64,000 nucleotides of DNA, from positions 1 to 64,000 of the forward strand of contig CAIURC010000133.1 in NCBI GenBank assembly GCA_903901425.1. The letters run 5' to 3'. This document shows positions 23,772 to 32,765 of the stretch, one piece after another; position 1 is the stretch's first letter; every line of letters begins with the position of its first letter. The position numbers and the translations under genes were made by a program. The notes under the pieces were generated by a model, which did not search any database, was not told the DNA's origin, and worked only from the letters and a program-made list of their open reading frames with translations. Origin of the DNA: an uncultured Spartobacteria bacterium. GTDB taxonomy: Bacteria > Verrucomicrobiota > Verrucomicrobiia > Chthoniobacterales > Chthoniobacteraceae.

Positions 23772-24626
23772 ATGGCCTTCGGCTTCTTCAAATCCATCCT
23801 TCAGAAATTCACGGGAAAGCCGGTCGACTGGGACGACCTCGAGGAGTCTCTGATCCGGGCGGACCTGGGAGTCTCAATGTCCCTGCGGATCCTCAAGACG
23901 CTCCAAGCCCGTCCGGATGCCCAGAAACTGACTGCTGAAACCATTGTGGAGGTGGCGCGCGAGGAGGTCCTCAAAGTCCTGCCCCGCGACAATTTCATGC
24001 TGCGTCCACTGCCTTCCAAACCGAAGGTCCTTCTCGTGGTGGGCGTCAACGGGACCGGCAAAACCACATCCACCGCCAAGCTCGCCCACCTGTTGAAAAA
24101 GCGCGGCCACAGCGTTCTCCTGGCCGCCGCAGACACCTTCCGTGCGGCCGCCATTGAACAACTCGACGTCTGGGCGCAGCGGATTGGCTGTGACATCGTC
24201 AAAGGCCAGTACAACGGTGATCCGGCAGCCATCTGCCACGACGCCTATCAGGCCGCTGACAGCCGGAACGTGGAGTTTCTCCTGTGCGACACCGCAGGCC
24301 GGCTCCACACAAAAACCAACCTCATGAGCGAGCTGTCCAAGGTCCAGCGGATCCTTTCCAAGTGCGCACCCGACGCCCCCCATGAAACCCTTCTCGTGGT
24401 CGATGCCACCACAGGAGGAAACGCCCTTCACCAAGCCCGCGAATTTCACCAGGCCGTTCCCCTCACCGGTCTGATTGTCACAAAACTGGACGGCAGCGGA
24501 AAAGGCGGCTGCGTGGTTGCCATCCAGAATGAACTCGGCGTTCCCACACGTTTCATCGGGACGGGAGAGAAAGTGGATGACTTCGCGTTTTTTGAGAGCC
24601 GCCCGTTTGTGGAGCAAATGCTCTGA
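23772..24626 (+). CDS. ftsY: Signal recognition particle receptor FtsY
   Basis: 284 residues, a minimal FtsY: the N-terminal acidic A domain of E. coli is absent and the NG domain starts almost at once (FGFFKSILQKFTGKPVDWDD). GTPase motifs: GVNGTGKTTSTAKLA, DTFRAAAIEQL, DTAGRLHTKTNLM and TKLDGSGKGG. Recruits SRP-ribosome complexes to the membrane. An N-terminal amphipathic helix probably provides membrane binding. Four bases after nusB. Confidence 0.95.
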   Translation: MAFGFFKSILQKFTGKPVDWDDLEESLIRADLGVSMSLRILKTLQARPDAQKLTAETIVEVAREEVLKVLPRDNFMLRPLPSKPKVLLVVGVNGTGKTTSTAKLAHLLKKRGHSVLLAAADTFRAAAIEQLDVWAQRIGCDIVKGQYNGDPAAICHDAYQAADSRNVEFLLCDTAGRLHTKTNLMSELSKVQRILSKCAPDAPHETLLVVDATTGGNALHQAREFHQAVPLTGLIVTKLDGSGKGGCVVAIQNELGVPTRFIGTGEKVDDFAFFESRPFVEQML

Positions 24627-24662
24627 CCCACCCCTCGCCCGCCAAACACAGGGAGAGCCGTT

Positions 24663-25277
24663 CTACTGTGCAGGGGGCTCTTTGGGGGACACCGCGCCCG
24701 CCGAAACGAACTGCAAAACCTCCCTCCGTTGCTCCGCCGTAAACGGCTTGTCCTGAATCTCCACCCCGGCCCCCACGCCGACCCGGTCATACAGCGCCAC
24801 CACATCCCGCGAACGCATCCGGATACAGCCGTAACTCGAAGGCGCCCCAATCTTTGCCTCCTCCGGAGTCCCGTGGATGTAAATCATCCGCCCAAACGAG
24901 TGCCGGTTTCCATACTCAAGCCCGCGCAGCCACAGGATCCGGGTGACAATCGGATCCCTGCCCGGCGCGTTGACCGCCACCACCTCCCCGGTGGGCTCCC
25001 GGCTTTTAAACTTCATTCCCAGCGGCTGGCCGCCCCCAATCTTCCGCGCCACCCGCAGCCGGCCCAACGGCGTGGCGTTGCTCCCCGGTATGTCTCCGAG
25101 TCCAAACTTGGAGGTCGATACTGGGTACTGCGCCACCAGACGGCCCTTCTCGTATACGAGCATCCGTTGCTCCGGCACGCTGATCCGGAGGAAGTGTTCC
25201 CTGTCCCCCGCACAACCCGCCAGAAAAAGCAGGAGGCACAGCGGAAGACTCATGGCCATGGTTCTCAGACTCCTCAC
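24663..25277 (-). CDS. L,D-transpeptidase (YkuD) lipoprotein
   Basis: 204 residues. A lipoprotein signal ends at L-A-G-C22, so the protein should be anchored by lipid to a membrane. The YkuD domain (about 29-165) ends in the catalytic motif with H135 (IHGT) and C151 in SYGCIRM; the usual SHGC His is Tyr here. YkuD enzymes form 3-3 peptidoglycan cross-links or attach proteins to peptidoglycan. It is a single gene, convergent with ftsY and divergent from rpsT. Confidence 0.88.
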   Translation of the reverse strand: MRSLRTMAMSLPLCLLLFLAGCAGDREHFLRISVPEQRMLVYEKGRLVAQYPVSTSKFGLGDIPGSNATPLGRLRVARKIGGGQPLGMKFKSREPTGEVVAVNAPGRDPIVTRILWLRGLEYGNRHSFGRMIYIHGTPEEAKIGAPSSYGCIRMRSRDVVALYDRVGVGAGVEIQDKPFTAEQRREVLQFVSAGAVSPKEPPAQ

Positions 25278-25358
25278 GCCCCCCTCCTTAGCCCGGCCTC
25301 CTCAATTCCTCCAGTCCATTCCGGCACAACCTCGCCCAGAGATCGCCTCACTGCCTAA

Positions 25359-25386
25359 TTGACAACCAGCGTCTGCACGCTACCCT
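25359..25386 (+). promoter_or_regulatory. Candidate sigma-70 promoter of rpsT
   Basis: TTGACA at 25359-25364, 16-base spacer, TACCCT at 25381-25386, 50 bases before the rpsT ATG. The -35 is perfect; the -10 matches TATAAT at three of six positions including TA and final T. The rpmE upstream region shows the same spacing. Confidence 0.4.
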
Positions 25387-25435
25387 CACACCCCTTTTCA
25401 CGTCCTTTCAGCAAACAAAAGTCCACCGAATTTTT

Positions 25436-25699
25436 ATGGCCAACACCAAATCCGCAGCGAAACGCGCCCGCCAGACTGTTACCCGTACCCTTGCAAACCG
25501 CAGGACTGCGACGACGGTGAAAAACAACCTGAAGAAAGTGCGCGCGGCAATCGCCTCCGGCAACAAAGCAGCAGCCACCGCGGCCGCTCAGACCTTCATC
25601 TCTTCCATCGATAAGGCCGTCAAAACGGGCCGGGTCCATCGGAACTCGGCCTCCCGGCACAAGAGCACCATCGACAAGGCGCTCTCCAAGCTCGCTTAA
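25436..25699 (+). CDS. rpsT: 30S ribosomal protein S20
   Basis: 87 residues of the three-helix S20 fold, starting MANTKSAAKRARQTVTRT and with NRRTATTVKNNLKKV and KGRVHRNSASRHKSTI-like sequence (KTGRVHRNSASRHKS) near the end. Ala- and Lys-rich. Primary binder of 16S rRNA. Transcribed alone from its own promoter, with two hairpins downstream. Confidence 0.96.
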   Translation: MANTKSAAKRARQTVTRTLANRRTATTVKNNLKKVRAAIASGNKAAATAAAQTFISSIDKAVKTGRVHRNSASRHKSTIDKALSKLA

Positions 25700-25736
25700 T
25701 CGGCTCGATCGCCTGACCGACTCCTAATTTCTCCAT

Positions 25737-25766
25737 GCACCGTGTCCGAAACAAAGGACACGGTGC
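25737..25766. repeat. Perfect 11-bp inverted repeat after rpsT
   Basis: GCACCGTGTCC, eight-base spacer, GGACACGGTGC. It has no T run, so it is not a classical terminator; it may protect the 3' end or work with the terminator 60 bases further on. Confidence 0.6.
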
Positions 25767-25827
25767 CATTGCATTACCGGGAGCCACTCTCCGAGAAATT
25801 CAGCGCTCAGGGGCAGGTTCAATTTTC

Positions 25828-25858
25828 CAGCCGGGGACATTGTCCCCGGCTGTTTTTT
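25828..25858 (+). terminator. Rho-independent terminator after rpsT
   Basis: A GC-rich stem CAGCCGGGGAC/GTCCCCGGCTG with a minimal loop, followed by GTTTTTTATT. Lies about 130 bases after rpsT, beyond a first hairpin, and 54 bases before the convergent HtrA-like gene. Confidence 0.88.
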
Positions 25859-25911
25859 ATTGAAAGGCCAAAGGGCAGAAGCCGCCGGCCCCAACGGAAA
25901 TGCCAATCCGC

Positions 25912-27444
25912 TTACTCGATCCGGTTCAATACCCGAATCCCGTAGTTTCTGCGGAGTTCCTCATCCCCGGCCGCCACCGCTGCGGCATCCATGTAGATGG
26001 TCCCGGGGTCACTATCAAAGTCGATCCGGTGCATACCGTCCTTGGATTGAGCCAGCGCCGCCGGGATGTCTGAAACCCGCCGAATGGGCTTCCCGTTGAT
26101 CTTCTCGAGGACAATCTGGGCCAGCGATTCGTACCCAATGGTGGACTCGGAGGGTAACACCCCGGTGAGCACCACCACCTTCCTGTCTCCCTCTGGATAC
26201 AACTCCGCTTGGTGGCGGTCGATGTACAGAAACTCTTCGGGCGCCTTCTTGGTCCATTCGGGCCCCCACTCCTTGAGGTACTGCCTTGAGAGTTCTTGGA
26301 AAAGCAGCCCGCCCAGCAGGTAAAACGCGGGAGCCCGGTCCACCACGTAGGGCTCAACCACCTGCTGCCGCGCAGACCTCGGCTTTACCTCGATCGGAAT
26401 TTCCATCCGCTCCCGGTTCCGCAACACCGTAAACACGAGGCGTTCTCCGGAAAAATGCCGCCCAATCAAGTGCGTGATCGAGAGTCTGCCAAACACAGGG
26501 TCGGCATAGTTGCCGTCATGATCCACTGGATGCCCGGCCACCTGGAGCACCACGTCCCCCGCCTTGAGGCCCGCCAACTCCGCTGGCCCACCCCGGAGCA
26601 CGTCAGTCACATACACCCCGCCCTGTACACCCTCTGGAATCCCCGCATACCGACGGAACTGCGGGTCCCGCATGTTGGAATAGGACATCCCAACTCGCGG
26701 AAACCCTTCGTACCGCCCATCCGAGGCATCCTTCAAAAAGTGCTCAATCACCGGAGCCGGCACCAACTCAGCGCTCTTGGTTCCGTTGTCGTAGCGCATC
26801 ACCATTCCAGCCAGTGCGCCGTCCTTGAACACGGGCAGGGTAAAACCGCTGTCACGGAACTGGAGCGGCACCGTGGTCCGGTAGAGCAGCAGGGGCGCGT
26901 CATCGAACGGATAACGGCCAACCTCCACCGTGCTCAGCACGCAACGCGTCGAGAGCACCGTCCCCGTGTTTTCGAGCTGGAAAACCGAGAGCCCATCCCC
27001 GGCCACAGCTTTTTCCACAGACGCAGGAGCGAACCCTTTCAGGAAGCCGCCGTCTTCAGCCTTCAACAGGGCAAGGTTCGACTCGTAATCCACTGCCTCA
27101 ATGGAAGCCGGCACTTTGACTGCGCCATCCGGAGTCTCCAACTCGACGTAGTTCGCGTTTGCCACCAATTCGCCTGTCACCAAAACCCGCTGCCCTTTGA
27201 GAACGACCCCCACGGCTCGCTTGGAGAGCGGCGGCCGTTTGCCCCAGGGCCGCACAAAGTCCCACGCCTGACTGGTCACATTCACCCGAACCACGGACGG
27301 CTTGCCCGCGGTTTTCACCAGAGCCGCCGCTGAACCAGCCGGTTCCGCGTCTGGAGACGGGCTCTGCCCCCGGAGGCCAACCGCGCCCGGCCCCATCCAT
27401 GCGACCACCGCAAGAGCCATTCCAATTTGAACTGCTTTTTTCAT
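25912..27444 (-). CDS. HtrA-like pseudoprotease with PDZ domain
   Basis: 510 residues from ATG 27444, chosen because AAGGAG lies five bases upstream and a signal peptide follows (MKKAVQIGMALAVVAWMG). It is a paralogue of the protease encoded 18 bases upstream: same length and layout (trypsin-like domain about 45-235, PDZ about 255-365, C-terminal domain). Aligned by eye, the catalytic His is Leu93 (VTGELVA versus TNAHVV) and the Asp is Asn123 (SNLALLK versus CDLALLK); the Ser region is RDSGFTLPV instead of NPGNSGGPV. It should therefore be proteolytically inactive. Likely a periplasmic partner, regulator or chaperone of its active twin. Confidence 0.82.
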   Translation of the reverse strand: MKKAVQIGMALAVVAWMGPGAVGLRGQSPSPDAEPAGSAAALVKTAGKPSVVRVNVTSQAWDFVRPWGKRPPLSKRAVGVVLKGQRVLVTGELVANANYVELETPDGAVKVPASIEAVDYESNLALLKAEDGGFLKGFAPASVEKAVAGDGLSVFQLENTGTVLSTRCVLSTVEVGRYPFDDAPLLLYRTTVPLQFRDSGFTLPVFKDGALAGMVMRYDNGTKSAELVPAPVIEHFLKDASDGRYEGFPRVGMSYSNMRDPQFRRYAGIPEGVQGGVYVTDVLRGGPAELAGLKAGDVVLQVAGHPVDHDGNYADPVFGRLSITHLIGRHFSGERLVFTVLRNRERMEIPIEVKPRSARQQVVEPYVVDRAPAFYLLGGLLFQELSRQYLKEWGPEWTKKAPEEFLYIDRHQAELYPEGDRKVVVLTGVLPSESTIGYESLAQIVLEKINGKPIRRVSDIPAALAQSKDGMHRIDFDSDPGTIYMDAAAVAAGDEELRRNYGIRVLNRIE

Positions 27445-27462
27445 GTGAACTCCTTGCTCCAA

Positions 27463-28956
27463 TCAGTCCGCTTTGCCGACACGCACTTTCTCCGCCCCAG
27501 GCAACGCCTGTTCCTCCCCCACATTATACCGGCTCCGGATCCGGTCTCGCGCCGCGAGAACCGCCGACCGCTCCAGAACCAGCGGCCTCCCGATTCCCAC
27601 AAACTTCACCACGTAAAACTCCGACTCCTGTGCAAACCCGTCCGCCACGTCCTTCAAGGTCTCCACCTTGCGTCCATTGATTTCGTCCACAATCCCCTCC
27701 CGGAACTCGCCAAGGAACGTGTTGATGGGATCAGGCAGGATCCCACTGAGCAAAACTACCTCCGGATGACGCTTGTACACCTCTCGGGACACGAAACTGT
27801 CGAAATAATAGCTGATCCGCGGGCTGTGAAACTGGTAGGCCCCCATCAGGTTCCGCGTCAACGGCTGGAACAGGAGCCCCCCAAACAGCACATAACTGGG
27901 CTGCGCCTCGTACGAGGTCGCCTGCATCCCGTACGGCCATGCCCGGTTAAACACCACACGCACTTCCTGCGGCTTTCCACCCCGCAAAATCCCAATCCGC
28001 ACGGCGTCCCCGAGAAACTTCCGCTCCACAATCTCCGCCATCTGGACGCGTTCCCCGTCCAGTTCCACCATGCCATCGCTGGCCACCGCACGGCCGTCCA
28101 CCGACAAAATCACATCCCCCGGCTCCAGAATGCCCGCGCAAACCCCGGCGGATTGTACGCTGGAGACCACTACCCCGCGGTCATCGTCTGGCAAACCCAA
28201 CGCCCGGCGGTGCGCAGGATTTAAGAGCGGAAACGTTCCGATCGACAGATCCATGTACCGGTCGTACCGACCGTCCTCAACGTCCTTCAAAAAGTGCCGG
28301 ATCACCGGGGTCGGAATCATGTACCCCACATTCTGGGCCACATCGCCGCTGTACCCTTGGAATGCCACCCCCACCACGCTGGACTCCTGCAAAACCGGCC
28401 CCCCGCTGTTTCCGGGATTGATTGCCGCGTCAATCTGGATGCAGAGATGCGAATCCACCACCGAATGCGAGTAGGTCTGGAAATCCACCCGGGACACCAC
28501 CCCGCGCGTCACTGAAAGTCGTTCCCCCCCAATCGGATAGCCAAAAACCGACACCGTAGACTCGACCTCCGGGATCCCGCCCAAGGGCAGCGGCGCCGAT
28601 CCCTTGAAAAAGCTTGGGTCATCCACCTTCAGCAACGCCAGATCACAGTCGTGCGCGATGTGTTCCACCCGGGCCACGTACTTTTTCGGGTCGTTCTCCT
28701 TTTCCACCGTCAAAAACCGCGCGTTGCTCACCACATGCGCGTTGGTGAGCAACCGGTCTTTGGATACCACCCAACCCGTACCCGTACCGCCCCCAGTCTG
28801 ACCGGGCACCCAAGGCGATCGATAGTTCGGCTCCTGCGCGGAGTTCACGATCCGCGCCAGGCTTTTGCGGATCTCAGCCGGTTGCGCCTCCGCCCCCCTC
28901 GGCGTCCCCCACGCAAACAGGCCCCCAAGGATGAGAATCGGTACGGTGCGCTTCAT
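27463..28956 (-). CDS. HtrA/DegP-type periplasmic serine protease with PDZ domain
   Basis: About 497 residues. ATG 28956 is chosen for a clean signal peptide (MKRTVPILILGGLFAWG, cleavage near AEA); ATG 28968 and GTG 28965 are alternatives because GGAGG lies just before them. The catalytic triad is complete: H74 in TNAHVV, D105 in DLALLK and S184 in NPGNSGGP. A PDZ domain follows (GVVVSSVQSAGVCAGILEPG, about 240-330), then a C-terminal domain of about 150 residues shared with the downstream paralogue. It probably degrades or refolds envelope proteins. The pseudoprotease gene follows after 18 bases, so the two are co-translated. Confidence 0.9.
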   Translation of the reverse strand: MKRTVPILILGGLFAWGTPRGAEAQPAEIRKSLARIVNSAQEPNYRSPWVPGQTGGGTGTGWVVSKDRLLTNAHVVSNARFLTVEKENDPKKYVARVEHIAHDCDLALLKVDDPSFFKGSAPLPLGGIPEVESTVSVFGYPIGGERLSVTRGVVSRVDFQTYSHSVVDSHLCIQIDAAINPGNSGGPVLQESSVVGVAFQGYSGDVAQNVGYMIPTPVIRHFLKDVEDGRYDRYMDLSIGTFPLLNPAHRRALGLPDDDRGVVVSSVQSAGVCAGILEPGDVILSVDGRAVASDGMVELDGERVQMAEIVERKFLGDAVRIGILRGGKPQEVRVVFNRAWPYGMQATSYEAQPSYVLFGGLLFQPLTRNLMGAYQFHSPRISYYFDSFVSREVYKRHPEVVLLSGILPDPINTFLGEFREGIVDEINGRKVETLKDVADGFAQESEFYVVKFVGIGRPLVLERSAVLAARDRIRSRYNVGEEQALPGAEKVRVGKAD

Positions 28957-29017
28957 GCGCAGCACCATGCCTCCATCTTCACACCCTGTAAATCCTTTCC
29001 CCGTCACTCACAGGCTC

Positions 29018-29620
29018 TCATTCCGACTCCGAACTCCGGAGCGATTCCAAGTCTTCGGGCCGGTTCAGATTCAGGAACAAGGACCGGTCCGAATCCACCA
29101 CAGGCATTTCCACACACCGCCCCAACCCGGAAAGCGTTTGCCAAAGCGTTTGAAGCGAAAAACAACCCACCACCATCTGCGCCCTAAGGATCTCAAGCGC
29201 CTCAACCGGGTACACCGCCGCCAGAGGCTCCCTGCAGCCATCGAGCACCCCCACTGCCCCTGAACTTACCCCGCGCAGTTCCATCAACCGCCGCAAAAAC
29301 CCGGGCTGCATCAACGGAAGATCCACGGCAAGGACCACCAAATGTCCCATCCCCGCCCAGCTCAACCCACCACCAATACCTGCAATCGGCCCCTTCCCCG
29401 GATCCATGTCATCCACCACCACCCTGCCCGTCTTGGACCATGGCCCAGCCCGACTTCCGGCGACTGCCACCTCTCCGCCCACCGCCTCCTCAAGAACCCG
29501 GATCTGGCGACTCCAAAGCACCTCGCCCCCAACTTCAAGCGTTGCCTTGTCCCTCCCCATCCGGGTCGAACGCCCGCCGCACAGCAACAACCCCTTGACC
29601 TGCGTCGCCTCCAGTTTCAT
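29018..29620 (-). CDS. mobA: Molybdenum cofactor guanylyltransferase-type protein
   Basis: 200 residues from ATG 29620; a TTG 14 codons upstream is possible. The nucleotidyltransferase signature is LLLCGGRSTRMGRDKATLE near residue 10, followed by VDDMDPGKGPIAGIGGGLS and the metal-binding AVDLPLM. It matches MobA, which adds GMP to molybdopterin, although family members that act on other nucleotides look similar. The stop lies 61 bases from the HtrA start. It is divergent from a MOSC-domain gene, a family also tied to molybdenum cofactor chemistry. Confidence 0.82.
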   Translation of the reverse strand: MKLEATQVKGLLLCGGRSTRMGRDKATLEVGGEVLWSRQIRVLEEAVGGEVAVAGSRAGPWSKTGRVVVDDMDPGKGPIAGIGGGLSWAGMGHLVVLAVDLPLMQPGFLRRLMELRGVSSGAVGVLDGCREPLAAVYPVEALEILRAQMVVGCFSLQTLWQTLSGLGRCVEMPVVDSDRSLFLNLNRPEDLESLRSSESE

Positions 29621-29707
29621 CCCAGAGCGTTCTCCACAGGCGTCCCCCTGCCCGCAATGCAAAAACTCGGTTCCATCCCTGGCCCGTCCCCGCTAACGTT
29701 CGCTCCC

Positions 29708-30181
29708 ATGACCTCCCCACAGCCCAAGGTGCTTGGGCTTTTCATCTCCGCTGACCACAATTTTTTTGGCCACCACGACCTCCCCCCAGGAACCAGCCCC
29801 GTCGAGGAACGCTCCTCCGTTCTCTGCCTGGCCGGCCGCGGGATCGAAGGCGACAGGTTCCTCGACTTCAAACCCGATTACAAAGGCCAGATCACCTTTT
29901 TCGCCTCCGAAGTTTTCACCGAACTTACCCAGACTCTCGGCCTCAAAAACGTCCACCCGTCTGCCCTCCGCAGAAACGTGCTCACCGAGGGCGTCGATCT
30001 CGCCCACTGGTTCAACGCAGAATTCGAAATCCAAGGCGTCCGCTTCGCCGGTGCCGGCGAATGCAGCCCCTGTTACTGGATGGACCGCGCCCTCGGACCA
30101 GGTGCCGAAAAATTCCTGAAAGGCCGCGGTGGCCTCCGGGCGCGGATCTTGTCCACCGGCACTCTCCACGTTACCCCCTGA
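29708..30181 (+). CDS. MOSC-domain protein
   Basis: 157 residues from ATG 29708. The MOSC features are LAGRGIEGDRF near residue 43, KGQITFFASE, ALRRNVLTEGVDL, and the conserved cysteine in GECSPCYWMD. MOSC domains bind sulfur or molybdenum cofactor (MoaB-sulfurase C-terminal family). Stand-alone members like this (YiiM-type) are less well understood. Divergent from mobA with 87 bases between, which suggests a shared control region. Nine bases separate it from xylF, so it may be co-transcribed with the sugar transporter. Confidence 0.8.
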   Translation: MTSPQPKVLGLFISADHNFFGHHDLPPGTSPVEERSSVLCLAGRGIEGDRFLDFKPDYKGQITFFASEVFTELTQTLGLKNVHPSALRRNVLTEGVDLAHWFNAEFEIQGVRFAGAGECSPCYWMDRALGPGAEKFLKGRGGLRARILSTGTLHVTP

Positions 30182-30190
30182 ACCACCCCC

Positions 30191-31234
30191 ATGCGGAACC
30201 TCCTCGTTGTCATCAGTTGCGTGCTGAGCCTTCTCACCGGCTGGGTTGTTTCCCAGAACGGCAAGTCTACAGCCGCCTCCCCACAAAAACGCGCCCCGCT
30301 CATCGGCCTTTCCTTGGACACCCTCAAAGAGGAACGCTGGCAGGCCGACCGCGATCTCTTCGAAAAATCCGTGCGCGCACTCGGCGCAGATCTGCTGGTC
30401 CAATCCGCCAACAGCGACGACACCCGCCAGATCAGCGATGTCCAGGCCCTGATCAGCCGCGGCGTCGACGCCTTGGTCATCGTCCCCCACAACGGCGCAG
30501 CCATGGCCCGGGCTGTCGCCCTTGCCCACGAAGCCAACATCCCCGTTCTCTCCTACGACCGCCTCATCACCGGCTGCGATGTAGACCTCTACACCACCTT
30601 CGACAACGTCAAGGTCGGCAAACTCCAGGCCCAGTTCCTCGTCGACTCTCAAAAAAACCGGCCTCTTCGCCTGGTCCGGATTTACGGTTCCAAGACCGAC
30701 AACAACGCCGTCCTCTTTAAACAGGGCCAGGACGAGGTGCTCGCGCCTCTCATTGCGTCCGGACAAGTTCAAGTCGTCCACGAAGACTGGGCGCAGGACT
30801 GGAAACCCGAGAACGCAAAAAAAATCGCGAATGCCGCGCTGACCAAGGCCCCTTCCGGATTCGACGCCATCCTTGCCTCCAATGACGGCACTGCGGGAGG
30901 CGCGGTCCAAGCCTTGGCCGAGGAAGGCCTCGCCGGCAAGATCCTTGTCACCGGCCAGGACGCCGAACTGGCGGCCTGCCAGCGGATTGTTGCCGGCACC
31001 CAGTCCATGACCATCTACAAACCGCTTGCACAGCTAGCCTCCCAAGCCGCTCAGGCTGCCGTGCAGATGGCCCGCCGCAAACCACTCTTTGCTCCCGCCG
31101 CCACCGACAACGGATCGGTCCGCGTCCCCTCCCTCCTTGTGGACGTCACCGTGGTCACTCGCGACAATCTCGAGCAGACCGTCATCCGGGACGGGTTTCA
31201 TCCCGCAGAACGCATCTTCAGCTCCGCAAAATAA
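30191..31234 (+). CDS. xylF: Sugar ABC transporter substrate-binding protein (XylF type)
   Basis: 347 residues. Signal peptide or anchor at the N-terminus (NLLVVISCVLSLLTGWVV). The periplasmic binding fold of family 4 (PBP1) is visible: IGLSLDTLKEERWQADRD, ALVIVPHNGAAMARAVALA, IPVLSYDRLI, and ILASNDGTAGGAVQALAEEG. These features match D-xylose-binding XylF best. It opens a three-gene transporter operon. Xylose is the likely ligand, but the specificity residues were not verified. Confidence 0.85.
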   Translation: MRNLLVVISCVLSLLTGWVVSQNGKSTAASPQKRAPLIGLSLDTLKEERWQADRDLFEKSVRALGADLLVQSANSDDTRQISDVQALISRGVDALVIVPHNGAAMARAVALAHEANIPVLSYDRLITGCDVDLYTTFDNVKVGKLQAQFLVDSQKNRPLRLVRIYGSKTDNNAVLFKQGQDEVLAPLIASGQVQVVHEDWAQDWKPENAKKIANAALTKAPSGFDAILASNDGTAGGAVQALAEEGLAGKILVTGQDAELAACQRIVAGTQSMTIYKPLAQLASQAAQAAVQMARRKPLFAPAATDNGSVRVPSLLVDVTVVTRDNLEQTVIRDGFHPAERIFSSAK

Positions 31235-31239
31235 CCCGA

Positions 31240-32763
31240 ATGTCCGCTCCGGTCCTTGAGGCCTGTTCCGTGGTCAAACGTTTCCCGGGTGTCATTGCGC
31301 TCCGGGGTGTGAGCTTTTCCCTGCTCCCTGGAGAAATCCATGCGCTCTGCGGCGAGAACGGGGCTGGGAAATCCACGCTCATCAAATTGCTTTCCGGCGT
31401 TCATCCGGCCGGTTCCTACGAAGGCGAACTCCGCGTTGACGGAAAAACGGCGCAGTTCAATTCCCTCGCCGATGCGCAGAGAGCAGGCATCGCGGTCATC
31501 CACCAGGAACTCGCGCTCTTCGAGGAACTGAGCGTTGCCGAAAACCTGTTTCTCGGCAACGAACCCCGCACACCGCTCGGCTTTGTTGATTGGAACGCAA
31601 TCCATGCCCGGACCCGGGAACTCCTCAAACGGTTCAAGGTCGACTTGGATCCGGGAACGCCGGTCCGCCTCCTTGGAGTCGGGCAAAAACAGCTCGTTGA
31701 AATCCTCAAAGCCCTTTCCAAGCAGTCCAGGATCCTGATTCTGGACGAACCTACTGCCGCGCTCGCTGAACACGAGGTCCGCATTCTGATCGACATCCTC
31801 CGCGACCTGCGCCGCGCATCGATCGCCTGCATCTACATCTCCCACCGACTCGACGAGGTGTTTGCACTGTCCGACCGTGTCACCGTTCTCCGCGACGGCG
31901 CATCGGTCCACACCTGTCCCACCCCGCAACTCCAACGCCAAGATCTGATCCGCCACATGGTGGGACGCCAGATCGACACTCTTTTTCCCCGCAGAAAATC
32001 CACCCCGGGCCAGCTCCTGCTCTCCGTGGAAAACCTCAGCGTGTCGCACCCGGCCACCTCGGCGCCGTTCCTCAGGGGGATCCAGCTTCAGTTGCATGCC
32101 GGCGAGGTGCTGGGCATCGGCGGCCTTATGGGAGCGGGACGCAGCGAACTGCTGCTCCATCTCTTTGGCCTGTGGGGAAGGCGCACGGCCGGCTCTGTTC
32201 GACTCGGGGAGCACTCCCTTGAGAACCAGTCTCCGGAGGAAATCCTGCAACTGGGCATGGGGTTGGTCAGCGAAGACCGCCGCCGGTATGGCCTGGTCCT
32301 TCAGGAATCCGTCCAGTTCAACCTCACTCTTTCTTCACTCCGGAACCGCACCCGACTCGGCCTGATCGATGCCGGAGCCGATACCACTGCGGCCCGGGAA
32401 TCGGTGGAATCGCTCCGAATCAAGGCTGCATCGCTCGAGGTGAGTGCCGGGAATCTCTCTGGAGGCAACCAGCAGAAGATCGTTCTGGGAAAAGTGCTCC
32501 TCACTGGCCCACGCGTGGTCCTTCTGGACGAGCCAACCCGGGGGATCGATGTTGGCGCCAAACTCGAGATCTACGAACTCATCAACCGCCTCACAGCCGA
32601 GGGCAGGGCCGTGATCCTTGTCTCCAGCGAGTTGCCAGAGCTCATGGGAATGAGCGACCGGATTCTGATTCTCCGGGAAGGCTGCATCGGTGGCCAGTTC
32701 ACCGGCTCCGGCACAACCCAGGAGGAACTCCTCGCCGCAGCGCTCCCCCAACCCGCCACCTGA
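31240..32763 (+). CDS. xylG: Sugar ABC transporter ATPase (XylG type)
   Basis: 507 residues with two fused ATPase domains. The first has Walker A GENGAGKSTLIKLLSG, a signature GVGQKQLVEIL and Walker B ILDEPTAAL; the second has a degenerate Walker A (GLMGAGRSELLLHLFG), signature LSGGNQQKIVLGK and Walker B LLDEPTRGID. This is the layout of the RbsA/XylG/MglA family for pentose and hexose uptake. Six bases after xylF and three bases before xylH. Confidence 0.92.
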   Translation: MSAPVLEACSVVKRFPGVIALRGVSFSLLPGEIHALCGENGAGKSTLIKLLSGVHPAGSYEGELRVDGKTAQFNSLADAQRAGIAVIHQELALFEELSVAENLFLGNEPRTPLGFVDWNAIHARTRELLKRFKVDLDPGTPVRLLGVGQKQLVEILKALSKQSRILILDEPTAALAEHEVRILIDILRDLRRASIACIYISHRLDEVFALSDRVTVLRDGASVHTCPTPQLQRQDLIRHMVGRQIDTLFPRRKSTPGQLLLSVENLSVSHPATSAPFLRGIQLQLHAGEVLGIGGLMGAGRSELLLHLFGLWGRRTAGSVRLGEHSLENQSPEEILQLGMGLVSEDRRRYGLVLQESVQFNLTLSSLRNRTRLGLIDAGADTTAARESVESLRIKAASLEVSAGNLSGGNQQKIVLGKVLLTGPRVVLLDEPTRGIDVGAKLEIYELINRLTAEGRAVILVSSELPELMGMSDRILILREGCIGGQFTGSGTTQEELLAAALPQPAT

Positions 32764-32765
32764 CC

